Translations under genes and position numbers: made by a program
NCBI GenBank assembly: GCA_945872085.1
Contig: CAMBYG010000016.1
Coordinates: 1-33,228 of the forward strand
Reading direction: 5' to 3'
DNA from: Chitinophaga pinensis
GTDB taxonomy: Bacteria > Bacteroidota > Bacteroidia > Chitinophagales > Chitinophagaceae
DNA length: 33,228 bases
Notes under the pieces: model-generated
What the model was told of the DNA's origin: nothing
What the model saw: the letters and a program-made list of their open reading frames with translations, nothing else
Databases searched by the model: none
Shown: positions 13,835 to 22,460 of the stretch, one piece after another
Numbering within the stretch: the first letter of the stretch is position 1
Layout: each line of letters begins with the position of its first letter

Positions 13835-14818
13835 GTGTACAGCCTTTTTAGAAATACCAACCCATTTGCCGTTTTATTAATTCTTGTTTTTGCCTTTTTG
13901 CTTTTCGCATTGCCCTCTAATGCACCCCAACTTAAACCTGAAATAATACAAAATACTGTTTTATTCGACTATGTACTTGATTTTTTAAACTGGTTTTTAA
14001 GTTCAAATAAATTTGCATTAACATTTTTTTCTTTTTGCCTAACGCTTTTCCAAGCTTTATATCTTAATTATTTGTCGGTTAGGAATAAACTGTTTCATCA
14101 AACGGGTTATATGCCGGCATTACTGTTTGTTTTCTTATCTGCCCTATTTTCTTCTTTTAGGATTTTTACTGCAACACAATTAGCAGTATGTTTTTTATTG
14201 CCAGCAATGAATTTAATTTTCAGTATTGGCGCAAGCCAATCACCAAGAAAGCACTTGTTCAATATTGGTTTTTTATTCTCCTTGATTGCATTAATCATTC
14301 AGCCAGCCTATCTCTTTTTTGTCTTAATGTATTTGTGCGTTGCCTTTCTCAGACCTATTTATTTGGTAGAATGGGTGGTGCTTTTGCTTGGTTTTCTTAC
14401 CCCCATTTATTTTTTTGTAACGATTTTATATTTATTCGATTTTGCCAATTGGATGGAATTAATCTCCCAGCTTAATATGGTACATCTTCAAGATTTGCAT
14501 TTGCCTATTGCAGGCCTTGCTTATCTCCTTTTCTTCATTGTTTTATTAATAACCGGTATATATTTATTGCAATCTCAATTAACACTCTTAACTATTTATG
14601 TAAGACGCTGTTGGGCTATAATTTTTGGCATGCTAATTTTTAGTTCAATTGTCGCCTTATTTATGCATCAAGATCAAATTGGCAATTGGTTATTGGTAGT
14701 TCCAGCCTCAACTTTGCTAATTTCTAACATCTTTACTTCTGAGAAACGAAAGCAATTTGTTACATTTGCTTTTTATTTGGTGTTTGCGACACTAATAATA
14801 TTTAGATTTTTTTTATAA
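13835..14818 (+). CDS. Polytopic membrane protein, DUF6427-like
   Basis: The protein has 327 residues and about ten predicted membrane segments; charged residues are confined to short loops. It starts with GTG (13835), 10 nt after the preceding stop, and no ATG lies nearby at a sensible place. The opening YSLFRNTNPFAVLLILVFAF resembles the DUF6427 family of Bacteroidetes inner-membrane proteins, but this is from memory and is the weak part of the call. No active-site motif is seen. It lies between the unknown exported protein and purQ in one tight run. Confidence 0.7.
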   Translation: MYSLFRNTNPFAVLLILVFAFLLFALPSNAPQLKPEIIQNTVLFDYVLDFLNWFLSSNKFALTFFSFCLTLFQALYLNYLSVRNKLFHQTGYMPALLFVFLSALFSSFRIFTATQLAVCFLLPAMNLIFSIGASQSPRKHLFNIGFLFSLIALIIQPAYLFFVLMYLCVAFLRPIYLVEWVVLLLGFLTPIYFFVTILYLFDFANWMELISQLNMVHLQDLHLPIAGLAYLLFFIVLLITGIYLLQSQLTLLTIYVRRCWAIIFGMLIFSSIVALFMHQDQIGNWLLVVPASTLLISNIFTSEKRKQFVTFAFYLVFATLIIFRFFL

Positions 14819-14840
14819 TTAATTATTGAATAATACGAAC

Positions 14841-15527
14841 ATGAAATTTGGAGTTATTGTTTTCCCTGGGTCAAATTGCGATAGAGATATGCTGCATGCT
14901 TTACAAGACGATTTGCAACAAGAAGTTGTAATGCTTTGGCATAAAGATTCTGACCTTACTATGTTTACAACAGACGATTGCATTATTTTACCGGGAGGTT
15001 TTTCTTATGGTGATTATTTGAGATGCGGAGCTTTAGCTAGATTTAGCCCCATGATGGAGCAAGTTATCGCTTTTGCTAATAAAGGAGGCAAGGTCTTTGG
15101 CGTATGTAATGGATTTCAAATACTATGCGAATCAGGCCTATTGCCAGGTGTTTTATTACAAAACGATCATCAAAAATTTGTTTGTAAAAATGTATACATC
15201 AAAAATGAAGGTGGCGACAATAGAATAGCTCAGCAAGTAGCGCAAAAAACATTAAAAATTCCGGTAGCTCATGGCGAAGGAAGATATTTTGCAGATGATG
15301 CTACTATTGCTTCTTTAGAGGCAAACAATCAAGTTATTTTCAGATATTGTGATGAGCAAGGAAAGGTTACTAAAGAAAGTAATCCTAATGGTGCTGTAAA
15401 CAATATTGCAGGTATTTGTAATAGTACCAAAAACGTATTTGGCATGATGCCTCATCCTGAGCGAGCATGCAGTGATGCGCTACATAATATCGACGGTAGA
15501 GCTATTTTGCAAGCATTGTCTAATTAA
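14841..15527 (+). CDS. purQ: FGAM synthase glutaminase subunit PurQ
   Basis: The 228-residue class I glutamine amidotransferase releases ammonia for PurL in the fourth step of purine synthesis (FGAR to FGAM). It begins MKFGVIVFPGSNCDRD. PGGFSYGDYLRCGALA forms the oxyanion region, the nucleophile is Cys89 in VFGVCNGFQ, and the His/Glu pair is in MMPHPERACS near the C-terminus. A TTG at 14826 would extend it by five codons, but the ATG at 14841 matches the family start exactly. A separate PurQ implies that PurL is the small form with PurS. The PurL and PurS genes are not in this window. Confidence 0.95.
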   Translation: MKFGVIVFPGSNCDRDMLHALQDDLQQEVVMLWHKDSDLTMFTTDDCIILPGGFSYGDYLRCGALARFSPMMEQVIAFANKGGKVFGVCNGFQILCESGLLPGVLLQNDHQKFVCKNVYIKNEGGDNRIAQQVAQKTLKIPVAHGEGRYFADDATIASLEANNQVIFRYCDEQGKVTKESNPNGAVNNIAGICNSTKNVFGMMPHPERACSDALHNIDGRAILQALSN

Positions 15528-15532
15528 TTTTT

Positions 15533-17626
15533 ATGAAATTTATCAAACCTATTTTATTAATTCTTGCTATTATTTTTTCTGCAAATGGAATTTTTGCTCA
15601 AAATATGATAGCTGATCCTAGCACTTGGACTTTTGAAACTAAACATCTCAAAGACAACCATTACCAGTTAGTTTTTCATTTAAAACTAAAGGATGGTTGG
15701 CACATTTGGTCATTAAATCCCGGCGGTGATGGATTTCAAATTGTACCTTCTTTTAAAATTAAAAAGAATGATGCGGTTGTAAAGTTGAGTGCATTTAAAG
15801 AAAAGGGTAATGCTATTACTGAATTAATGGATGGAGTAGATGGTAAAGTGACCTATTTTAAAAATAATGTAGATTACATTGCTGAATTGGATGTAAATGA
15901 TAATACTATATTGACGGGTTCGTTTACGTATCAAGTTTGCGATGATAAAATGTGTTTGCCACCTGCAACAAAAAAATGTTCTTTCGAGATTAAAGATGCT
16001 CAAACCTTGGTGCAAACTATCGCAGCAAAAGATACTAATGCCACTGCAAGTGCTGAAGCTACCGCAACAACAATAAATGAAGCCAATAAAACGGAACAAA
16101 CGGCATTGACAACTAAAGAGGAGGATACCTCTAGTCCTTCTGACCAGAGAAGTAATCTCATGTTGATCATTGAAGGTATTTTAGGTGGCCTTTTATCGAT
16201 TATTACTCCATGTGTTTTTGCAATGTTACCCATGACGGTGAGCTTCTTCTTAAAACGTTCTAAGGATAAAAAAACGGGTATAAAAGTTGCCCTACAATAT
16301 TCATTTTCTATTGTTTTAATTTTTACGCTCTTAGGCTTTTTGTTAACCTTGGTAAACAATAAGAATATATTGTATGAGTTTTCCTCAGATTGGAGAACCA
16401 ATCTCGTATTCTTTGGCTTGTTTATGATCTTTGCCTTCTCTTTCTTAGGAGCTTTCGAATTGAGTTTGCCTTCTAAATGGAGTACCTTAACGGATAGCAA
16501 AGCGAATATGAATAGCTTTAGTGGCATCTTCTTTATGGCGCTTACTTTGGCAATTGTTTCCTTTTCTTGTACAGCACCATTTTTGGGAGGATTGATTTCA
16601 GAGATTTCTAAAGGTGCCCATATTGGTCCATTATTTGGTTTTATGGGATATGGAATAGGTCTTGCACTTCCATTTACATTATTTGCTATCTTCCCTCAAC
16701 TATTAAATGCGTTAAATAAACAAGGTGGTTGGCTAAATGCGGTTAAAGTTACTTTTGGTTTTATTGAATTAGCCTTGGCCTTCAAGTTTTTGTCTAATGC
16801 AGATTTGCAAAAAGGATGGAGATTATTGGATAGAGAAATTTTTATTGCCATTTGGGTAGTTATTGCTATTGTATTGGCACTTTATCTTTTGGGTAAAATT
16901 CGTTTTTCGCACGATAGCGATTTACCAAAAAATACTTGGGATTTACCTTATCTAACCGTAACTAGAACTATGTTTGCAATTGCTTCCTTAGTATTTGCAA
17001 TTTATCTATTACCCGGCATGTGGGGGGCTCCATTAAATGGTATGGGCGCTTTTGTGCCACCAATGGGTACGCAAGATTTTGTTCTAAATTCAGGTACTTC
17101 TACTACACAAGAATCGGTTAAAGAGGTGCATACCTATGCAGATAAAATGAAATTGTACGAGCCAGAAGCGGTACGTAAATTTGGTTTAGATACGTATTTC
17201 GATTATCAAGAAGCATTAGCTGTTTCTAAAAAATTGAATAAGCCTTTGATGCTCGATTTTACCGGCATCACCTGTGTCAATTGCCGTAAGATGGAAACAC
17301 AAGTATGGAGTAATGAAGCGGTTTTAAAAATGCTTAAAGAAGACTTTATTATTGTATCTCTTTATTGCGATGCTACACAAGTTGAAATTCCAAAAGAAGC
17401 ACAATTTGAATCTCAATTTTTAGGCACTACCGTAGAAACGCTTGGTCAATTCAATTCTGATTTACAAGCCACTAAGTATAATTCCAATACCCAGCCTATT
17501 TACTTTTTTATTGATGGCGACGAACAATTATTAGCTAAAGAGGGCTACAGTTACAATCCCGACGTTGCTTCGTTTATAAAGCATTTGAACGCTGTAAAAG
17601 CTACTTATAAAAACTTACATCCTTAA
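15533..17626 (+). CDS. dsbD: DsbD-like thiol:disulfide reductase
   Basis: The protein has 697 residues and carries electrons from cytoplasmic thioredoxin to periplasmic thiol proteins. A signal peptide (about 1-23, FSANGIFAQ) comes first, then a periplasmic alpha domain (about 25-155, Cys136 and Cys141 in VCDDKMCLPP) and a low-complexity Ala/Thr/Glu linker (about 165-205). The eight-TM CcdA-like core follows (about 210-495), with its redox cysteines in TPCVF (227) and FSCTAPF (346). Last is a thioredoxin-like gamma domain (about 560-697, CVNC at 581-584). All six key cysteines are present, so it should be functional. It starts 5 nt after purQ and ends the operon at a terminator. Likely clients in the window are the TlpA-like and DCC proteins. 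Confidence 0.92.
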   Translation: MKFIKPILLILAIIFSANGIFAQNMIADPSTWTFETKHLKDNHYQLVFHLKLKDGWHIWSLNPGGDGFQIVPSFKIKKNDAVVKLSAFKEKGNAITELMDGVDGKVTYFKNNVDYIAELDVNDNTILTGSFTYQVCDDKMCLPPATKKCSFEIKDAQTLVQTIAAKDTNATASAEATATTINEANKTEQTALTTKEEDTSSPSDQRSNLMLIIEGILGGLLSIITPCVFAMLPMTVSFFLKRSKDKKTGIKVALQYSFSIVLIFTLLGFLLTLVNNKNILYEFSSDWRTNLVFFGLFMIFAFSFLGAFELSLPSKWSTLTDSKANMNSFSGIFFMALTLAIVSFSCTAPFLGGLISEISKGAHIGPLFGFMGYGIGLALPFTLFAIFPQLLNALNKQGGWLNAVKVTFGFIELALAFKFLSNADLQKGWRLLDREIFIAIWVVIAIVLALYLLGKIRFSHDSDLPKNTWDLPYLTVTRTMFAIASLVFAIYLLPGMWGAPLNGMGAFVPPMGTQDFVLNSGTSTTQESVKEVHTYADKMKLYEPEAVRKFGLDTYFDYQEALAVSKKLNKPLMLDFTGITCVNCRKMETQVWSNEAVLKMLKEDFIIVSLYCDATQVEIPKEAQFESQFLGTTVETLGQFNSDLQATKYNSNTQPIYFFIDGDEQLLAKEGYSYNPDVASFIKHLNAVKATYKNLHP

Positions 17627-17630
17627 TATA

Positions 17631-17651
17631 AAAGCTCCGAAAGGAGCTTTT
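17631..17651 (+). terminator. Terminator after dsbD
   Basis: AAAGCTCC (17631-17638) pairs with GGAGCTTT (17643-17650) around a GAAA tetraloop, a stable GNRA loop, followed by T's. It begins 4 nt past the dsbD stop. Confidence 0.88.
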
Positions 17652-17695
17652 ACTATTTCATTAATTTTCTTCTAGGATAAAAACCTAGCATTATT

Positions 17696-19258
17696 ATGAT
17701 AAAGACCATAAACTTAACCCTTGCTCAAGAGGTTTGCGCCAATAACGAAGCATTGCAACTTGCCATTGCTCAACATTTACAAATTAATGCCAAACAATTA
17801 ACTGGCTTTAAATTGTTACGCCGCTCTCTAGACGCGCGTGGAAAAATAATTAAATGGGCTTTGCAAATAGAGGCTTATATTGATCAAGCTATTGAAGAAA
17901 TTGCCCCTTTTAATCCCATTTGGAAAGAGGTACATCATGCACCAAATACTGCAATTGTTGTAGGTGCTGGTCCGGCCGGCTTATTCGCTGCAATAGAATT
18001 GGTAAGTAAAGGCATAAAGCCAATTGTAATAGAACGAGGTAAAGAGGTGCGTGCAAGAAGACGCGATTTAGCGGCCATCAATAAATTAGGGGAAGTAAAT
18101 GCAGAATCGAACTATTGTTTTGGAGAAGGTGGTGCCGGCACGTATAGTGATGGAAAATTATACACGAGAAGTACGAAACGAGGAGATGTGCGAAAGGTGC
18201 TACAGTATTTGGTGCATTTTGGAGCCGATCCTTCTATTTTAATCGATGCCCATCCTCATATTGGCACTAATAAATTACCTAAGATCATAAGTGCTATTAG
18301 AGAGCAGCTGATAGCTTGTGGCGCAGAAGTTCGTTTTGATACTAAATTGACGGATATTCATTGCAATGGGAATGTATTAACCGGAATTGAGGTGAATCAA
18401 GAAGAATTAATTCCGTGTACTCATCTTATTTTAGCTACGGGTCATTCTGCTCGAGATATTTATACGTTATTAGCTAAAAAAGGAATAGCTATTGAAAGTA
18501 AACCCTTTGCTTTGGGTGTGCGAATAGAGCATCCTCAATCCGTTATAGATACCGCACAATACAAATGCGCTATAAAACCAGATTGGTTGCCGCCAGCAAG
18601 TTATTCTTTAGTTACGCAAGCTAGTGGGAAAGGTGCTTTTTCGTTTTGTATGTGCCCAGGTGGCATTATTGCTCCAGCCGCTACAGCGCCTGGGGAAATC
18701 GTTGTAAATGGTTGGTCGCCTTCCAAAAGAAATAATCCATATGCCAATTCAGGCACCGTAGTTACCGTAGATGAGCAAGATTTTGCACGCTATGGTTTTT
18801 TCGGTTCATTGGCAGGTATGCAATACCAACAAATGATAGAGCAAAAGGCATTTGCAATGGGAGGCGGTTTGCTAAAAGCACCAGCACAAAGAATGATAGA
18901 TTTTACAACCAATGAAGTTTCTACATCCTTGCCAGATTGTTCTTATTTACCCGGTATTGTAAGCAGTTCTTTGCAGGATACCTTGCCAAAAGAAATTACT
19001 GCGGCCTTAAAAATTGCATTGAAAGATTTTGGAAAAAAAATGAAAGGTTATTATACCAACGATGCGGTATTAGTTGCAACAGAATCAAGAACGAGTGCAC
19101 CTGTACGAATACCAAGAGATAAAAATACGTTAGAGCATATACAGATAAAAGGCTTGTATCCGTGTGCCGAAGGTGCTGGATATGCTGGGGGCATTGTAAG
19201 TGCCGCTATAGATGGAATGAATTGTGCTCATCAAATTGCACTAAAAGTGATAGCCTAA
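17696..19258 (+). CDS. COG2509-type FAD-dependent dehydrogenase
   Basis: The protein has 520 residues and is cytoplasmic. It has an N-terminal extension (about 1-80), then the dinucleotide-binding motif VVGAGPAGLFAAIEL (about 87-101). The family signatures follow: CFGEGGAGTYSDGKLYTR, a second FAD motif ILATGHSARD, FSFCMCPGGIIAPAA, and the C-terminal GLYPCAEGAGYAGGIVSAAIDG. This places it in the uncharacterised FAD-dependent dehydrogenases (COG2509). The substrate is unknown. The conserved Cys-x-Cys-Pro-Gly-Gly segment is a family hallmark. It has no adjacent partner on the left (a terminator intervenes), and clpB starts 168 nt downstream. Confidence 0.88.
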   Translation: MIKTINLTLAQEVCANNEALQLAIAQHLQINAKQLTGFKLLRRSLDARGKIIKWALQIEAYIDQAIEEIAPFNPIWKEVHHAPNTAIVVGAGPAGLFAAIELVSKGIKPIVIERGKEVRARRRDLAAINKLGEVNAESNYCFGEGGAGTYSDGKLYTRSTKRGDVRKVLQYLVHFGADPSILIDAHPHIGTNKLPKIISAIREQLIACGAEVRFDTKLTDIHCNGNVLTGIEVNQEELIPCTHLILATGHSARDIYTLLAKKGIAIESKPFALGVRIEHPQSVIDTAQYKCAIKPDWLPPASYSLVTQASGKGAFSFCMCPGGIIAPAATAPGEIVVNGWSPSKRNNPYANSGTVVTVDEQDFARYGFFGSLAGMQYQQMIEQKAFAMGGGLLKAPAQRMIDFTTNEVSTSLPDCSYLPGIVSSSLQDTLPKEITAALKIALKDFGKKMKGYYTNDAVLVATESRTSAPVRIPRDKNTLEHIQIKGLYPCAEGAGYAGGIVSAAIDGMNCAHQIALKVIA

Positions 19259-19260
19259 TC

Positions 19261-19341
19261 TTGACGTTTTTTCAGTTATTTTTATTGTCGTCTGCAGTAA
19301 TTGCAGTTGCAATATTCATTGCAATACTTATTGGCAGATAA
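19261..19341 (+). other. Possible 26-codon membrane micro-ORF with nested hairpins
   Basis: Two nt past the previous stop, a TTG-started frame encodes 26 residues (LTFFQLFLLSSAVIAVAIF, then IAILIGR), one membrane-span length. The same DNA holds two adjacent inverted repeats: 19292-19296 with 19302-19306 (CTGCA/TGCAG) and 19308-19313 with 19318-19323 (TGCAAT/ATTGCA). Either reading is possible. Repeated GCA and ATT codons alone could create the symmetry. Low confidence. Confidence 0.22.
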
Positions 19342-19426
19342 CGCAACAGGAGTGTGCCAAAATAGGTATTAATGCTATTTGGTCTTTAATTTGATAGCTA
19401 TAGGATAAGATCTAAAACTATTAATT

Positions 19427-22033
19427 ATGAATTTAAACAATTTCACTATCAAAGCGCAAGAGCTCATTCAAGCAGCTCAGCAATTAGCATTTAATCATCA
19501 ATCGCCAAGTATAGAAACAGCTCACTTGTTAAAAGCTATGCTAGAAGATAAGGATGCGCCTATTTCTTATTTGCTCAAAAAGAACAATATCATTTTACCT
19601 TCCTTACAAGCTAAATTAGATCAAGAATTAGCCCGATTGCCAAAGCTAACTACTGGAGATCCTGCTACTACTATATCAAAAGACTTGAATACAATAATAT
19701 TGAAAGCAGGCAGTTTGATGAAAGAATTTAATGATGAATTTATTACAGTCGAATTGCTATTATTATCCTTGTTATCTATTAAAGATGCAACTAGTTCTAT
19801 ATTAAAAGATCAAGGGCTTACAGCAAACGGATTGACATTAGCTATTAAAGAATTGCGAAAAGGCGCTAGTGCAGATTCTGCAACAAGCAGTCAAGAGTAT
19901 CAATCTTTGAAACGATACGCAATCAACTTAAACGATGCCGCACAAAAAAACAAACTCGATCCTGTTATTGGAAGAGACGATGAAATAAGAAGAACCTTAC
20001 ATATTTTAAGTAGACGATCTAAAAACAATCCTATTTTAGTTGGCGAACCAGGTGTTGGTAAAACAGCTATTGTAGAAGGTTTGGCCCACCGTATAATCAA
20101 CGGTGATGTGCCCGACAATCTAAAATCGAAAATTATTTACGCTTTAGATATGGGCTCTTTAATGGCTGGTGCAAAATATAGAGGGGAATTTGAAGAGCGC
20201 TTAAAAGCGGTGGTAAAAGAAGTAAGTGATAGCAATGGCGAAATCGTTCTATTCATCGATGAGATTCACACCTTAATTGGTGCTGGCGCTATGGAAGGAG
20301 CTATGGATGCTGCAAATATTTTGAAACCTGCATTAGCAAGAGGAGAGTTGCGTGCTATTGGCGCAACCACTTTAAATGAATATCAAAAATATTTTGAAAA
20401 AGATAAAGCATTAGAACGTAGATTTCAGAAAGTAATTATTGATGAGCCGAATACGGAAGATGCTATTTCAATTCTAAGAGGCTTAAAAGATCGCTACGAG
20501 TCGCACCATAAAGTGCGTATCAAAGATGAGGCCATTATAGCCGCTGTAGAGTTATCGCAACGCTATATCAGCGATCGCTTTTTGCCCGATAAAGCCATTG
20601 ATTTAATTGATGAAAGTGCGGCAAAATTGAAATTAGAAATCAATTCTATGCCAGAATCTTTAGATGAATTAGAACGAAAAATTCGTCAATTGGAAATTGA
20701 GCGCGAGGCAATTAAAAGAGAACATGATGATGAGAAGTTAAAAGCGCTTTCACAAGAAATTTCTTTATTACATGTAGAGCGTGATACCTTAAAAGCAAAA
20801 TGGCTGGAAGAAAAATCGTTGGTTGATCAAATCAATAAAGCAAAATCTACCATTGAGCAATTAAAGCAAGATGCAGATAGAGCAGAGCGTGATGGTGATT
20901 ATGGTTTGGTGGCAGAGATTCGCTACGGGAAACTCAAAGAACAAGAAACGATTATAGCTAAGCTAAATGCCGATTTGCAGGAAATGGATAGCCATCATAA
21001 ACGATTATTGAAAGAAGAAATTGATGCGGATGATATTGCAGAATTAATTGCTAAAGCAACAGGTATTCCAGTGCAACGAATGCTGCAAAGCGATCGAGAT
21101 AAACTATTGCATTTAGAAGAGGAACTGCACAAACGAGTAGTTGGTCAAGAAGAAGCTATAACAGCGGTAGCCGATGCCATTCGTAGAGGGAGAGCAGGCT
21201 TGCAAGATCCAAGAAAACCCATTGGTTCCTTTATCTTTATTGGTACTACCGGTGTAGGTAAAACAGAATTAGCGAAAGCCCTTGCAGAGGTTTTGTTTGA
21301 CGATGAATCGATGATGACGAGAATAGACATGAGTGAATATCAAGAAAAACATAGTGTAAGTAGATTGGTTGGTGCTCCTCCGGGTTATGTGGGATATGAA
21401 GAGGGTGGTCAGTTGACCGAGGCAGTGAGAAGAAAACCATATTCCGTTATTCTCTTAGATGAAATAGAGAAAGCGCATCCTGATACATTTAATGTTTTAT
21501 TACAAGTTTTAGATGATGGTCGCTTAACGGATAATAAAGGTAGAGTAGTGAATTTTAAAAATACGGTAATCATCATGACCAGCAATATGGGCTCTTCAAT
21601 AATTCAAGAGCGCTTTGCAGATGTTGATGAAAAAAACATAGAAGCTGTAATTGATCAAACCAAAGAAGAGGTGATGCAATTATTAAAACAAGCTATGCGC
21701 CCCGAATTTTTAAATAGGATAGATGATATTATTATGTTTCATCCTTTACTTAAGAAAGAGATACGATCTATTATTAAAATTCAATTGCAGCATTTAATAC
21801 AGCAATTAGCGGCACAACAAATTAATATTTCATTTACCGATTATGCAATCGATTATTTAGCAGAGCGCGGTTTCGATCCGCAATATGGTGCAAGACCGCT
21901 AAAAAGAATAATTCAGAAGGATATTATAAATGAGTTGAGTAAGAAGATTATTGCCGGGGATATTGATAAATCTAAGCAATTGCTCATAGATGTATTTGAT
22001 CATCTCATTGTATTTAGAAATGATGCTAAATAA
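19427..22033 (+). CDS. clpB: Protein disaggregase ClpB
   Basis: The protein (868 residues, usual length) is the hexameric AAA+ disaggregase that works with DnaK to rescue aggregated proteins after stress. Domains: N-terminal domain (1-145), AAA1 with GEPGVGKT (about 205-212) and [19 protein letters not shown], the ClpB-specific coiled-coil middle domain (about 405-525, charged heptad-like sequence), and AAA2 with GTTGVGKT (about 605-612). The C-terminal domain has [16 protein letters not shown]. No ClpP-binding loop is expected. No CIRCE-type operator and no clean TAnnTTTG box is visible in the 168-nt upstream gap, so heat-shock control is not apparent from sequence. A strong terminator follows. 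Confidence 0.97.
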   Translation: MNLNNFTIKAQELIQAAQQLAFNHQSPSIETAHLLKAMLEDKDAPISYLLKKNNIILPSLQAKLDQELARLPKLTTGDPATTISKDLNTIILKAGSLMKEFNDEFITVELLLLSLLSIKDATSSILKDQGLTANGLTLAIKELRKGASADSATSSQEYQSLKRYAINLNDAAQKNKLDPVIGRDDEIRRTLHILSRRSKNNPILVGEPGVGKTAIVEGLAHRIINGDVPDNLKSKIIYALDMGSLMAGAKYRGEFEERLKAVVKEVSDSNGEIVLFIDEIHTLIGAGAMEGAMDAANILKPALARGELRAIGATTLNEYQKYFEKDKALERRFQKVIIDEPNTEDAISILRGLKDRYESHHKVRIKDEAIIAAVELSQRYISDRFLPDKAIDLIDESAAKLKLEINSMPESLDELERKIRQLEIEREAIKREHDDEKLKALSQEISLLHVERDTLKAKWLEEKSLVDQINKAKSTIEQLKQDADRAERDGDYGLVAEIRYGKLKEQETIIAKLNADLQEMDSHHKRLLKEEIDADDIAELIAKATGIPVQRMLQSDRDKLLHLEEELHKRVVGQEEAITAVADAIRRGRAGLQDPRKPIGSFIFIGTTGVGKTELAKALAEVLFDDESMMTRIDMSEYQEKHSVSRLVGAPPGYVGYEEGGQLTEAVRRKPYSVILLDEIEKAHPDTFNVLLQVLDDGRLTDNKGRVVNFKNTVIIMTSNMGSSIIQERFADVDEKNIEAVIDQTKEEVMQLLKQAMRPEFLNRIDDIIMFHPLLKKEIRSIIKIQLQHLIQQLAAQQINISFTDYAIDYLAERGFDPQYGARPLKRIIQKDIINELSKKIIAGDIDKSKQLLIDVFDHLIVFRNDAK

Positions 22034-22041
22034 ATAAATTT

Positions 22042-22069
22042 AAACGGATGATTTTTCATCCGTTTTTTA
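22042..22069 (+). terminator. Terminator of clpB
   Basis: ACGGATGA (22044-22051) and TCATCCGT (22056-22063) form a perfect 8-bp stem with a TTTT loop, followed by six T's counting from the stem end. Confidence 0.92.
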
Positions 22070-22104
22070 TTTAGCTTTTGTACTTTTATAGTTCAATTAC
22101 CACT

Positions 22105-22428
22105 ATGTACATACAAAATCAAGAATTTTCCGATAGCGAAACATTGTTAGATATGCTTTTCGATTTCGAATTGGGCAATGCATCTCCGTGGTTGCAAGCA
22201 ATAAAAAGTAAAATAGATATTGCGGTGAGTGCCAATCAGGCTTTTAATGATTTTATAGCAACACTATCCGATGAAGAAGAGCGTTTGGAGGTGCAAGATG
22301 AGGAAAGACGATTGCAATTAGCCGCTATATTGCAAGAGCAGTTTACATTATTTGAAGTAAAAAATAATACGCTCCTAGCCAAAAATGACAAGGAAGTGGT
22401 AGTGTTGTACGATATTGATTTGTATTAA
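22105..22428 (+). CDS. Small acidic protein of unknown function
   Basis: The 107-residue protein is counted from the ATG at 22105; a TTG at 22078 would add nine codons but lies close to the clpB terminator. It has no signal peptide or membrane segment. It is acidic and mostly helical, with a highly charged central helix (LSDEEERLEVQDEERRLQLAAIL), and it ends in short strands (KEVVVLYDIDLY). No family is recognised. It stands alone, 41 nt after the clpB terminator stem and convergent with the MFS gene. The intact frame and ordinary codon use suggest a real gene. Confidence 0.6.
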   Translation: MYIQNQEFSDSETLLDMLFDFELGNASPWLQAIKSKIDIAVSANQAFNDFIATLSDEEERLEVQDEERRLQLAAILQEQFTLFEVKNNTLLAKNDKEVVVLYDIDLY

Positions 22429-22460
22429 AGCGTATCGTTTAAACAAGGGGTTTAAAAACT

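Noticed and set aside
16000-16527. A 175-codon minus-strand frame
   Set aside because: It lies entirely inside dsbD, whose domains and cysteines are intact.
17672-17688. Inverted repeat CTAGG/CCTAG before the COG2509 gene
   Set aside because: Only 5 bp with a 7-nt loop; expected by chance at this base composition.
19028-19035. Eight-A runs in other genes (also 24392 and 25266 regions) as further slippage sites
   Set aside because: They lie inside conserved domains where truncation makes no functional sense, unlike the A10 run in dnaX.
22437-22456. Inverted repeat TTTAAAC/GTTTAAA between convergent genes
   Set aside because: The stem is almost all A-T and has no T-run, so it is a poor terminator and could arise by chance in AT-rich DNA.
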